A DNA stretch of 64,000 nucleotides from contig JANAVB010044017.1 in assembly GCA_029216955.1 (NCBI GenBank), forward strand, positions 2,354,429 to 2,418,428. Direction: 5' to 3'. Below, piece after piece: positions 48,776 to 59,645 of this stretch (the stretch's first letter is position 1; each line of letters opens with the position of its first letter). The notes under the pieces are model-generated. The model searched no databases and was not told the DNA's origin. It worked only from the letters and a program-made list of their open reading frames with translations. This DNA comes from Iris pallida (taxonomy: Eukaryota; Streptophyta; Magnoliopsida; Asparagales; Iridaceae). Made by a program: the position numbers and the translations under genes.

Positions 48776-49916
48776 TTAGACATAGTATTTCTTCAGGAAC
48801 TTGCCATTGATGGGCATCATAAGCAAGTCTCTATTTTGCTTTGCGAGACGGTAAACATCATTGGAGAATACAGCCTCGATGATGAACGGGCCTTCCTACT
48901 TTGGTTGGAACTTGCCGACGGTTTTGTGATCATAATCATCGGCCTCTGAACTGCCAAAACGAGATCGTCCACTTGGAATGTTCTGAGCTTAACCTTCTTA
49001 TTGAAGGCTCTAGAGATGCGCGCTTGATAAAGCTTGATTCGTTGTTGAGCTAACAGACGCTTCTCATCTAAGGCCTCCAACTCCTGTAGCCGGCGACGGT
49101 AATTATCATCCGTCGTCAATCGATAAGTGAGGACGACGCGGAGCGAGGGAATTGGAGTCTCCAATGGAAGAACTGCCTCACTTTCATACACCAAAGAAAA
49201 TGGCGTATTCCCAGTGGCTGTTCGGACTGTAGTACAGTACGCCCATAAGCATTTGCCAAGCTTTTTTTCCAATCGCGTTTGTTTGAGGACACGAACTTTT
49301 TGAGAAGCTTGATTATAGTTTTGTTGAATGCTTCAACCAAAGCATTAGCCACCGGGTTGTAGGGTATTGACGTAACATTCTGAATCCGATATTTGTCGCA
49401 AAATTGATAGAAGGCGTGGCTTACGAACTGCGGACCATTGTCGTGGATGATCCTTCGAGGCAGTCCAAAGCAATAGAAGACGTGATACTTGAGGAAGCTG
49501 ATCACGTTTGATATCTTCACTTCTGCAAGCGGAACAACTTTCGCCCATTTGGAGAAGTAATCCATAATCGCCAGTATAAAACGGTGTCCTCTGGATGAGG
49601 GTGGGGTGATTGGACCGATAATATCCATTCCTCATGCCTCAAATGGCCAGGATGCCATCATCGGATGTAGGAATTCAGATGGTTGGTGTATGAAATCTGT
49701 GTAGACCTGACAAGCTTTGTACTTTCTTGTATCGTCTATCGTATCTGCCACCATCGTAGGCCAGTAATAGCCCATCCGGCGAAGGCGGTCTTGTAATTTC
49801 GGGCCAGATTGATGGGCCCCACAAACACCATCGTGAGCTTCACATACAGTTTCTTTGGCTTCTGTATTTGATAAACATTGAAGCAGTTGTCCATCATAGG
49901 ATCGCCGATACAGCAT
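48776..49916 (-). pseudogene. Tat integrase
   Basis: Three consecutive minus-strand frames cover integrase. The N-terminal zinc region lies at 49632-49916 (GVCGAHQSGPKL, GYYWPTM, and KYKACQ where the first Cys of the CxxC pair is Tyr). The core at 49116-49628 has catalytic D2, D63 and E99 in that frame (MDIIGPI, HDNGPQFVS, VEAFNKT; D-to-E spacing 35). The C-terminal part at 48817-49272 (GNTPFSLVYESEAVLP, then LQELEALDEKR). A segment equivalent to NGKFLKKYYV ends at a TAA at 48776-48778. Frameshifts separate the blocks, so it is inactive. Confidence 0.9.
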
Positions 49917-50060
49917 TTTTGTCTCAGTATTGTAGAAGAATCTGAGAGAACGTCTTCTAATAGAAGTGGCTTCTTTCGGATTCTCCGGTAAGATGTCGTA
50001 GACTACGAAGTCAATAAACGGAAGCCTCCAATCCTGTGTCTCATCGGCCGTCAGGGCAGA

Positions 50061-51200
50061 TTAGCTCTCAGTAAATTGGACGTTGTTCTTGGGACAGACC
50101 AATTCATGGCCTATTACGTCAACCAAATGATAAGTACAATTTGGGACCGCTAGAGAAGCAGCCAGTCCTACTAGGGCATCGGCTTCAATGTTCCAGAGTC
50201 TGGGAACATGTTCTATGAAGAATCCTTTCAGGGACGTAATGATAGCGATTGCTATTTGGTGATAGAGGATCATGTCTTCATAACGAACTTCGTAAGAACC
50301 CCGGATCTGATTGACGATTAACTGTGAATTGTCATATGCTTCCAGGTACTCTACCCCCAGTTCCTTTGCTAGTCGGAGGCCGATACCAAGGCATTACTCG
50401 GCCACGTTATTTGAACAAGGTTCCGTGAGTGAGTACGCCCATTCACCAAGCCAGAGGGAGAAATCAGTTCTACTCCGACCCCAACGACGATATTGCCCTT
50501 GGGCCCGGTCCTTGAAGCACCGTCGAAGAACATTCGCCAAACGTTAGCATGGGAAGCCATATTTGAATTAACGACCTCGTCAGGGATCTTTTCATATATT
50601 CTGGTTGACTCCGAACCTGGATGGGTTGCTAAAAAGTCTGCCAGAGCTTGACCTTTAACAGTCTTCTGCGGACGAAGATCATGTGGTAGGGAGACAATAA
50701 TATCGCCCAAGTAGCAAGACGAGAGCTGAGTGCACCTGGTTTGGTCATGAGGACCCTAAGAGGGTTGACTCATGATATAACATGGATGGTTTGTCCTGTA
50801 ACATAGTGTCACGTCTTCTGAATAGCGAACACCAAGGTAAGACATTCTTTTTCTACAACGGTGTATCTATGCACAGGTCCTATCATCATTCGGCTGAGAT
50901 AATAGATAGCCTATTCATACCCTGCATCATTGTTATGTGCTAGTAGAGCAGAGGAATGTCCATTGCTCGCACATAGAGCATAAAAAGTTTTCCAGCAACC
51001 GGGGCCACCAGGACTGAGGGTTCGACAGATATTCCTTAATGTTGTCAAAGGCACGTTGGCACTCCTCATTCCATACAAAGGAGACGTCTTTCTTTATGAG
51101 ATGTGTGAATGGTTGACATCGCCCGGAGAGGTTAGAAATAAACCTCCTGATATAGGCTAGCCTCCTTGCAGGCCTCTGAGTTCTCGGAGATTTCTCGGGG
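50061..51200 (-). pseudogene. Tat RNase H and second RNase H-like domain
   Basis: Minus-strand frames encode the connection/RNase H stretch (about 50760-51050, with WNEECQRAFDNIKEYL recoverable). Then come SLPHDLRPQKTVKGQALADF, MFFDGASRTGPKGNIVVGVG (the D of the second, Tat-type RNase H) and HVPRLWNIEADALVGLAASL. Two RNase H-like domains in a row are a mark of the Tat lineage. Several stops and frame changes are present. Confidence 0.82.
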
Positions 51201-52000
51201 GACCCATCTCCATGATTGCCTTCGGCTTCTCAGGGTCTATTGGATTCCTGGGCGATAATAATAAAACCCAAGAATTTCTCGCTGGATACCCAAAAGGATT
51301 TGGTAGGGTTCATCTTCAAGTTGTGCACTCGCATCAGGTCGAATACTGTCCCCAGATCGTACAGATGATCTTCCTTAGAGCGGCTTTTGACAGCGATGTC
51401 AGCGACATAACATTCTACTGTCTTACACAGGTGATCTATGAAGATGACGCTCATAGCTTGTTGGTATGTGGCACCGGCATTTTTAAACCAAAGGACATGA
51501 CTGTGTAGCAGTACACACCAATTGGCGTTCAAATGATGTATGCTTTTCGTCGTCAGGACACATCTTGATTTGGTTGTATCCTGAGAAGCCATCCATGAAC
51601 AATATGTGCTAAAGCCACATGTGTTGTCGATCATTATGTCCATAATAGGAAGAGGGAACTCATCCTTAGGACATGCTTTGTTCAGATTTCGAAGTCGATG
51701 CAAATTCGGATCTTTCTATTCTTCTTGAGGACCGATACTATGTTGGCGACCCAGTCTAGATGTTGTTCCTCCTGGATGAAGCCACTGGCTATCAGTTTGT
51801 TGACCTCAGCTTCGATAGAATTCATAATGTCCCGGTGGAACAGTCGTTGCTGTTGCTTGACCGGTTTGCGTCCGGATGAATGTTGAGTTTATGGAGAGCA
51901 ACCTCGGGGTTTAGCCTGGTATGTCCTCATAGCTACAAGGGAATACGTCAATATACTCTCTTGAGTTGCAAAAGCGACTCCCGCTCTTCGTCTGTCAGGA
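51201..52000 (-). pseudogene. Tat reverse transcriptase, YVAD active site
   Basis: After frame corrections the minus strand gives KLNIHPDA, then a segment equivalent to IASGFIQEEQHLDWVANIV, RNLNKACPKDEFPLPIMD (51650-51700), NAGATYQQAMS and ECYVADIAVKSRSKEDHLYD. The catalytic YVDD is YVAD here, so the first Asp is lost. LGFII follows. The broken frames and active-site change show it is dead. Confidence 0.88.
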
Positions 52001-52422
52001 TTTTACTGACGAAGATTGGCTTTGGAGAGGATTCATCGTCGAGGTCAACTTGCATGACCTCATCTTCGGTAGGAGGATCTCTTTGTTCAAAACGCTTCTT
52101 CCACTGCGCATCTCGCTGTTGAACCCAAGGCTTAACTCGAGAAGCTGGGGTACATCTTCATCTTCTTCATAGGCGTCAGCAAATGCCATATTGACAGACC
52201 AAACTTGTCTGAATTCGTCCCGATGTGACATCCGAATCGGAAGTGGGTATCCGGTTGAATGTTAATGCCAGTCGCATTCCTCATCCGAGCTTTCAGGAGT
52301 CGTTGCGGGTGTAACATAGCCTAGACCACGTCTGGTTTTGTTGTAGTAATCTCGTGTTTTCAGCCGGGACCGACAATTGCAAAGGTAATCGCCGGCCGGT
52401 GCCGTAATTCAAGCCTAGCATA
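52001..52422 (-). pseudogene. Tat pol linker between protease and reverse transcriptase
   Basis: Minus-strand frames include MSHRDEFRQVWSVNMAFADA and a short acidic stretch EEDEDVPQLLELSLGFNSE. It lies between protease and reverse transcriptase in the element and stops where the CACTA element was inserted (52423). No catalytic motif is present. Confidence 0.6.
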
Positions 52423-52429
52423 CACTATA

Positions 52430-52760
52430 AGAAAATGCAAATTATGCGACATATGGACTATGTATCTAAAAGCTAGATTTGTATCGCCAAAGAGTTTCGG
52501 ACATATCTCGTTATGTCGCACGTATGTCGCGATAGCCTTGTCTGAAAAAGTATATGGCGACATGAACACACCATGTCGCGGAAAGATACCTACTTTTGGC
52601 GACATCACACACATTTTTAAAAAAAAGTTTCGGCGACATGTGTCATTTTATGTCGCAGAATGTAAGTATATTTGGCTACATAACACATGTCGGGGAAAGT
52701 TTTTTTTTGAATGTATAGGATATGACTTTCTGCTACACAATTGTGTGATGTTGCGAAAGC
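52430..52760. repeat. CACTA left subterminal ATGTCGC repeats
   Basis: At least ten copies of ATGTCGC, GCGACAT or one-base variants lie in both orientations within about 330 bp of the left end. A matching cluster is at 56290-56600. Confidence 0.85.
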
Positions 52761-53512
52761 TATTTTATAGAAATAATATTTTTTTCTGTTTGCATATATT
52801 TTTCAACATAGATATGCGAAAACCCTATTTCGAAATTAAATTATAAAACTAAAATTCATATTAAAAGAACTTGAGAACAAAGAGCAACAAGTTGTACCCA
52901 CAACATGATATCCAAAGTTTTGTCATAAAATAATCCATTAATGCAAATATCTTAACAACTTCAAGCATTCAACACGACATGTAATGTATCCCACAAACGT
53001 ATTGTATTCCAGCTTAGATAACTATAATGTGGACAAAAATACATTAATTTACTGTCTTCAAAAAAATTGCCCGAGACTATTCCCAAAAAATTTGCCCGAG
53101 TCTCTTCCAAAAATCAACTTGTTGTCCATGTGATCCTGCAAACAAAAATTAAAGAAAACAAAATTGTAAGTAAAACAAAATATAAAAGAATGAAATTTTA
53201 TCTCTATAACTCATTACTATTCAAATATTTTTCTTGACTCTATATTATACTAACTGAAATAAAACACAAGAACATCAAGCTCTATAAATTTTGATATTGC
53301 ACAAAATAAAAGAATGTTTCAGAGGAAAAAGTCACTCTACTAATACAAATATGGGTAAAAAAATATAAGCATTTAGAAGGTCATATGAACACATACACAT
53401 GATAAAGTTTCGGAAGGTCCAAATATCATTTTTTTCGATTCTAAAATTTCAGAAGGCCGTCTAATGATGAAGCTGTTAATCTCAGGCTCCTCGAAAATAC
53501 GCTCTTAATTTA

Positions 53513-54084
53513 TACGGAGAATGGTCATTCCAGTGTTAAAACGCAGGAGAATGACCATTCTCCGTCTTAATTTACACGGAGAATGGCCATTCTCCGTATA
53601 ATTTAGCACGGAGAATGGTCATTCTCCGTGTAATTTTCACGGAGAATGGCCATTCTCCGTGTTAATTTACACGGAGAATGACCATTCTCCGTGCTAAATT
53701 ACACGGAGAATGGCATTCTCCGTGTAAATAAGACGGAGAATGGTCATTCTCCTGCGTTTTAACACTGGAATGGCATTCTCCGTATTTCTAACACAGAGAA
53801 TGGACATTCTTCGTCTTAATTTACACGAAGAATGGTCATTCCAGTGTTAAAATGCAGGAGAATTACCATTTTTCGTGCTAAATACGGAAATGGCCATTCT
53901 CCGTGTAAATTAAGACAGAGAATGGTCATTCTCCGTGTAATTTTTACGGAGAATGGCCATTCTCCGTGTTAATTTACACGAAGAATGACCATTCTCCGTG
54001 CTAAATTACACGGAGAATAGCCATTCTCCGTGTAAATTAAGACGGAGAATGGTCATTCTCCTGCGTTTTAACACTGGTCATTCT
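53513..54084. repeat. Array of 22-bp palindromes forming two long foldbacks
   Basis: About eighteen units of ACGGAGAATGG followed by its own complement (central C or T, occasional changes) are spaced by 6-9 AT-rich bases (period near 30 bp). The array is organised as two larger inverted repeats, 53530-53768 and 53841-54077, each opening CCAGTGTTAAAACGCAGGAG (or a one-base variant) and closing with its complement CTCCTGCGTTTTAACACTGG. Each is a palindrome of palindromes with arms of about 118 bp. No coding potential. Function unknown; RNA from either strand would fold strongly. Confidence 0.92.
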
Positions 54085-55440
54085 ATCTTGCATTAGTATG
54101 GGTTGTAGTGTTGGTCATTAGGATTTAGGTATTAGTCTTTGTTCAGTCCTTTGTCTCAATGTTTTAATCCAATTTTCTTAATGTTTCAGTCTTGTACTAA
54201 TGATGGAAATCTTAGCCTATATTAGGTATTCAGCCCTTGTTATCAATCCCATGTATAGATGCAAACATATATAGTTCAGTCCCTTAACTCAAATGTAGGA
54301 CTGGTGCATGTTATAGGGAAACTGAACTTGAGGGCAATATATGAGCAATGCTAAGTTGTATATCAATGTGGACATGACATCAAGGTAAATGGTCTGAAGT
54401 TAGTTCAAAAATGAACTCCAAAGGACAAATACTAAAATCTGAACAAAAGTTATAGATTAGGCATTACAAGGTGACAAGAACATTGTTCTTAACTGAACAT
54501 GACAACATATGAACCTGTTCTCATCTGATCAATAAATGGTAACATGGATACCTACGATTTGAACTAAAATATATGATATACCTGCACATAGGTGGTATCA
54601 TTTGTTGATCTAAAAACTGATACCAAGAAGCAATAACCATTGGGTTCACAACTGAACCCAAAGTGAATACCTGCACTTGGACAGACATTCAGAGATGAAT
54701 GGGAACAGAACCAATATTGCCATTCAACTGCAATTGCCTGAATAACCAAGAAGTGGATAGGGCAAGATTCAAACTGGTCTAATGTCTATTCGAAAGGGTA
54801 GATCATTAATTTGATGTAAGGAGGACAGAATAAAAATAGGTTCAGTCCTCAAATGTTTTAGTTTCAGTTTGAGTTCAGTCCTAGTTATATTGTTCAGTCT
54901 CCTATTACATGATCAATCCTACTTGCCAATAATAGTCCACTATTGAAATATAGTTTCAGCCCCTGTATGTATATGAGTTTAGTCCCAACTCTCACTGTTA
55001 AGTCCATATCTTGTATCAGTCCTTGTGTGGACTGGGTATCACACCCTACATTCAGTTCACCTGGGTTAGACCTTAGCATCAGACAAGGGGTAGTTGGATA
55101 GATGGGGAAAATGTGGAAGAATGCCTCAGTTTCAAGTTCAGAGCACATGTATCCTTTGTGCAGTCTCAGTTTGGGTTAGTCCATGCCCTACATTTCATCA
55201 TTCCATCTTGCATTAGTATGGTTGTAGTGTTGGTTATTAGGATTTAGGTATTAGTCTTTGTTCAATCCTTTGTTCAGTCATTAGTATGGGTTGTAGTGTT
55301 GGTCATTAGATTTAGGTAGTTAATCTTTGTTCATTCCATCTTGTTAGACCATTCAAAGCCACAGTTATATGACAACCTCTAGATTGCAGTTATAAAGTGA
55401 AAGTTGGATTATGACATATTAGACATGACACGGTAAGGAT
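54085..55440. repeat. CACTA interior with duplicated TTAGTATGGGTTGTAG segments
   Basis: A segment with TGCATTAGTATGGGTTGTAG, TTGGTCATTAGGATTTAGG and TAGTCTTTGTTCAGTCC occurs at about 54090-54160 and twice more at about 55200-55340. Between them the sequence is rich in AGTTCAGTCC-like words. No protein is recognised in any frame. Confidence 0.7.
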
Positions 55441-55557
55441 AATATTAAGTTACCAGCACCACTGGCTAGTGACTCCATAGGACTGGGCACATGCAATTGA
55501 AGATTATTAGACCCCTCAGTCATGTTATCTTCAGGTGTAGAAACAAGACGGGATGAT

Positions 55558-55840
55558 TTACGAGTGGGACCATTGTATACGACCTAAAAATACAAAATAC
55601 ATAGGTATTAAGGCATTGTTAGTAACATAATTCAAATACAACATTTCATTTGAGAAGCATATCATATTTATTACCTTTTCCATTTGAGGATTAGAATGCC
55701 CATTATTCTCATCTTCGCTGCTAGACGAACTAAGCAAATCATCACAATCGCCAGGTCGATACTCATTATCATCTCTCTCACTTGCATTTCTTTTACTATT
55801 TTTAGCCAAACTTGTTTGGATGACCTTCTCAAATGGGTAA
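55558..55840 (-). other. Open frame in CACTA element, function not recognised
   Basis: A minus-strand frame reads IQTSLAKNSKRNASERDDNE and continues through YRPGDCDDLLSSSSSEDENN to QMEKVI. The acidic Ser-rich stretch resembles many plant nuclear proteins and cannot be assigned. It could be an exon of an eroded transposon protein or a captured host fragment. No start or splice signals decide it. Confidence 0.3.
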
Positions 55841-56618
55841 ATCTAAACCCTAAAATTAATTATCGATAGAAAACAACAAGGTGGATTGGTAAATCTAAAC
55901 CCTAAAATCAGCAAAACACTCAAATAAGAAATCAATAAAACCCTAAAATCAACAAAACACGGAAAAGGAACCTCTAAAAAAATCGAGATTATGGTGGTGG
56001 AAGCACCTTTCGGTGGTGGAGATGTGGTGGTGTCGATGTCCTCTCCACAGGTGGTAGGAGGTATGGTGGTGGTAGCCAAAAAGGAAATCTGATTTGATTT
56101 GTAAATCAAATAGGAAACCAAAAGGGAATCGGTCATACCTTCCTTCAACCTCACGCCTAAGAGCTTTTGGGGAGAACAAAACGCGCCAGAGACAAAGAGC
56201 CGGCGCCAACACTGTAGTTGGGGGATTAATTTTGTTTAGGTTTTATTTCATATAATTTAGGTTATTATTCAATAAAAAATTATAAATATATTTAGTGTCC
56301 TTTTCGACAGGACTAGTTATGTCGCCAAACACATAGTGGTCTTTCTGCAACATGTTCCACATGTCGTAGAATATGTAGTATCTTTCTGCGACATGTACCA
56401 CATGTCGCAGAATATATATATCTTTTTGTGACATATCGATGTCGATATGTCAATAATTTGTGGCAGGATTGTTATTTAGTTTCCCTCCGGTAAATTTATA
56501 TGTTTCCTGCGACATATTATAACTCATGTCGCCAAAACATGTAAAAATTAGCTTTTGGAGCCATAAAAGACCCTATGTCGCTAAAATATTGCTAAAAATG
56601 TAATTTCTTGTAGTGATA

Positions 56619-57780
56619 GTCTCCATATTATACCCTAATTTTGTATGAGGTACTTGGATCGGAGCTATACAGATAAAGGACAGTCTCCCGGTGTCGGGTT
56701 CGAGATCATCTTCTTTATCCGGAAGGGCTGTGGATCATTCTTTCGGCCAAGACGATTGGATGATCCTCTCCCTCGACTATGAAGCAAGCGCCTTCCACGG
56801 AAGTGAGTTGGTTCACGGTATAGACATTTGTCACTTGGGTGTGTAGGTTGGTGCATATACCGTGTTCATAGCATACATTATACAAAGTTTATTAAGCTCG
56901 AGGTAGTTCAAAGATAGCCCTTTATTGATAAAGTAAGATATCTTTTCAGGTGGGATTACATCGTCAGCAGAAGAACATCAGTGTGGGCAGCCACATACTT
57001 GGCTAGTTCTAATTCCTCTTCAGCCACCCTGTATCAATAAAGACTGAGAGGATGACCTGGGCAGCTTGATCATCAGAGGCTCCACTGGTGGTGCTGAACG
57101 TGGGGTCGTAGACGCACTGGCGATCCCTGGCTTAGCGCTTGGTGCTGGACGTGGAGTTGTTGGCTTACTAGCAGTCCATGGCTTAACGCTTGGCTGTCGA
57201 CTTCCTGGGAAGACGAATCGTCATAGGCTTAACAGAATGATTGATCTCTTCTGTTTTCATTGGCCGACTTTTGGCAGCCTGATTGTCAGTGGCTCCGTAG
57301 TGGGTCTCGGCCCTTAGCCAGATCTTGGCAGTCGGATTGTCATCTGCTTCTTTTGTGCAATGAGTACCGGAAGACTAGTTGCTTCTCAACGCAGAGTGGT
57401 TGTAAGAGGTACAGTCCTGCCTGGTTTGCGGGGTTGGAGATGGATTCTCAAGGGTTCCTCAGGCCCTGCAATGGCCTCGGTCTGCTCTTGAACATCCTCC
57501 TGATCAGGTGCCTTTTTGATTTCTCATACAAGCAAGAATCCGAATAGTTGGATTCCACCCCTTTGAAAGGATCGATGTCGGCAAATTTTGTCTTTACAAA
57601 GCTGTCTTGTCGATATTTGAAGCACTGGTGCAATATGAGGGCACGATCATATAATCATGTATCTGGACAACCCAGGAGAATATTGTAGGAGGTATCTGCA
57701 TCTATGACATAGCAGGTTACTTCCGACTGAAGGTCGCCAATTTGGTACTTCAGGTGAATCTTTCCAATGGATAGCTTCTT
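56619..57780 (-). pseudogene. Tat pol/gag linker, low similarity
   Basis: Sequence between the CACTA right end and the protease. Minus-strand frames are short (for example 56665-56856 and 57448-57633) and show no catalytic motif. Repeats of GGCTTA...CTTGG appear near 57080-57200. It belongs to the Tat element by position. Confidence 0.5.
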
Positions 57781-58014
57781 TCGAAATAAAAACCGCTGAT
57801 GGCGGTGCTAGTAGGAGTCAGCCGATGCATAGGGATGCAGGAGGTGAAGCAAGCTCTTCGGAATAATGCTTATCGAAGAACCGGGATCCATGTGCATCCG
57901 ATCCACCTTGATGTCGTCGACGTATCCAGTATAATACAGAGGACGATCGTGCAGGTTGGTCTTGATAAGCATGTGCGGAGTGAACAATGTTGGGCATTGT
58001 ACCTGTAAAAGCAT
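57781..58014 (-). pseudogene. Tat aspartic protease
   Basis: The minus-strand frame has HMLIKTNLHDRPLYYTGYVD followed by MDPGSSISIIPKSLLHLL. The DPGSS motif with a preceding hydrophobic strand is the retropepsin active site in Tat elements, which cleaves gag-pol. The frame is short because of nearby stops, and the upstream fold is incomplete. Confidence 0.75.
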
Positions 58015-58198
58015 TGTCTTGGAGATCTGCCGGCGAGCTCTCTCCTGTAAACTTGACCTGAGGCAGATATGCGTCGGTATTCTGGAGTGCTTCGTTCAGT
58101 GTGACGCAAACATCTTTGGAGAGTCTCAGAGCTCATATAATGATAATTTGGCTGGTGTGTTGGCCAATTGTGCCAAAATGCCAAAATTATAAGGCCTT

Positions 58199-59300
58199 TT
58201 CAGCCCCTGAGGTGCGTCCTTACGGAGCGGCTTGTCAAATCGATCTCCTTTGGCTTAGGCTTGTCGGCCGGCGAAGGCTGAGAAGGTCCTGGGGCATCAG
58301 CAGTGGCCGACTGGCATTATTCGGCCGAGTTATCCGGTGTAGGTTGAGACTGTGCACCGGACCGGGTGACGACAGCTGTCGCTTCTTCGATATCGGCGAG
58401 AATGTACGGCAGGACTTGCCTTTCTCGCCCTTCTTCTTGCTAGTAGAGGTGATGCTGGCTGGATTATTTCAGATACTAAGTCCGGATGGACCCACATGAC
58501 CTTCTCTCGTGATGGTGAGGGGTACCAGCCCAGTAGCCTGGTCTCGGGAGGTGGAAGATTAGCGACCTCTATTTTTGCCCGGGGGATAGGTACTATGTCG
58601 TCTTGGGTCCTCGTCGGCGAGAAGCTGCCAAATTAGACTGACACCATGTTGGCAGCGACCGTCACCTCCTCGAAATCAATGGCCAGGGCCTTGGAGTCGA
58701 TGAGGTTCATGATGTACCGCTTCAATTGGAAGCAGTCTTGTGTAGCATGGTGGACGTAGCGATGGTAGTGACAGTACTTGGGGCTCTCCATCTCTGCAGG
58801 TCAAGGTTCATGCCTTGGCGGAGGGAGCTGAATTCTGTCTCCTTGTAAGAGCATATCAAAGATGGGCTTGACATGACTATCCTCGAAGGAGTAAGTCATC
58901 TACGGCCACTGCTTTTTTGTCTGCTTCGGTTTGGGCTTCGGGGCTGTGTCGGCCACCATAGCCTGTTTGCCCTGTTGTCTCGGTTGTTGGAGGAATTACC
59001 GTCGTTGTTGTTGTTGGCATTAGGGCGTTTGCCCTTCCTTCCTGTCCGAGATGTGCAATCCTAGTTGGCAAGCTTTCTTCAACTTGGTTTCTGTGCTAGT
59101 GCTGATGATGAAGGTCTTCTAGTCCTTAAATTGACCTTTCGCCCATCCAGAGGCTGATTGTGGGGAGCAGCCTCTTCTGGTAAATTTTAATTAAGGAAGA
59201 GTCCGGATTACCGAGGGCAATCTCATTGCGGTTTGGCAAACTGCTCGATGTAATTCCTCGTCAGTTCTTTTTCTCCATGAACGACGTCCATAAGGTTTGA
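58199..59300 (-). pseudogene. Tat gag region
   Basis: About 58660-58790 on the minus strand encodes MESPKYCHYHRYVHHATQDC, then FQLKRYIMNLIDSKALA. The C-x-H/H-C pattern with QLK is characteristic of gag in Tat elements. A further frame at 58877-59071 has a Thr-rich stretch and belongs to gag by position. The N-terminal part is unreadable. Many stops. Confidence 0.72.
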
Positions 59301-59474
59301 CTGTTTCACTTAACAAAATGCCTGGAAATCGGATTTTGAAAATAAAACGAGAAAAAGTACATAATACAAATTTGATTTGGGAAGTATTGCTATGGAAGTC
59401 TGATCTGTAAATGATCACTTTGTTCCTTGGACCATACGATGATGATGAAAATCACTGCTAGAAGATGAACAATT
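59301..59474. other. Tat 5' leader up to the gap
   Basis: Beyond gag the sequence is AT-rich with no gene. The 5' LTR and primer-binding site expected here are not seen before the N run. Confidence 0.5.
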
Positions 59475-59487
59475 NNNNNNNNNNNNN
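59475..59487. other. Assembly gap (13 N)
   Basis: Thirteen N bases separate the Tat element from TA repeat. A short N run of this kind marks a join whose true length is not known from the sequence. Confidence 0.99.
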
Positions 59488-59548
<61 letters not shown>

Positions 59549-59550
59549 TA

Positions 59551-59594
<44 letters not shown>
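59488..59594. repeat. (TA)n microsatellite after the gap
   Basis: TA repeat with a GATAATATAA interruption, similar to 28936-29061, leading straight into copy 2 of the duplicated block. Confidence 0.95.
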
Positions 59595-59596
<2 letters not shown>

Positions 59597-59645
59597 AAAT
59601 TTAATTATAATTAACTTACTTAGAATTACAGTAGTTTTCATATAA

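Larger units (their letters stand above)
52423..56615. mobile_element. CACTA (En/Spm) non-autonomous DNA transposon
   Basis: The left end is CACTATAAGAAAAT and the right end ATTTCTTGTAGTG (complement CACTACAAGAAAT). The 3-bp direct repeat ATA flanks both (52420-52422 and 56616-56618). CACTA ends with a 3-bp duplication define the superfamily. The subterminal regions (about 52440-52760 and 56290-56600) are dense in ATGTCGC/GCGACAT words in both orientations, the usual transposase-binding repeats. No transposase is seen. The element splits the Tat pol, so it is younger than that element. Confidence 0.92.
39562..59474 (-). mobile_element. Tat-lineage Ty3-gypsy element with antisense PMD gene
   Basis: Reading on the minus strand: gag (KYCHYHRYVHH knuckle-like motif), protease (DPGSS), reverse transcriptase, RNase H with a second RNase H-like domain (MFFDGAS), integrase, then an opposite-strand PMD gene, then the 3' LTR ending at 39562. 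This order, the Tat-style gag and protease motifs and the extra antisense gene fit the Tat group (Grande/Ogre/Retand relatives). It is broken by a gypsy LTR fragment (43237-45424) and a CACTA element (52423-56615). Removing them leaves about 13.5 kb. The 5' LTR should lie beyond 59474 but is lost at the gap. Confidence 0.88.

Noticed and set aside
53513..54084. CRISPR-like array of short palindromic repeats
   Set aside because: The context is a plant CACTA transposon; spacers are only 6-9 bp and not unique, and there are no cas genes.
59390..59641. Frame running across the N gap
   Set aside because: It includes unknown bases and TA repeat; the sequence across the join is not established.
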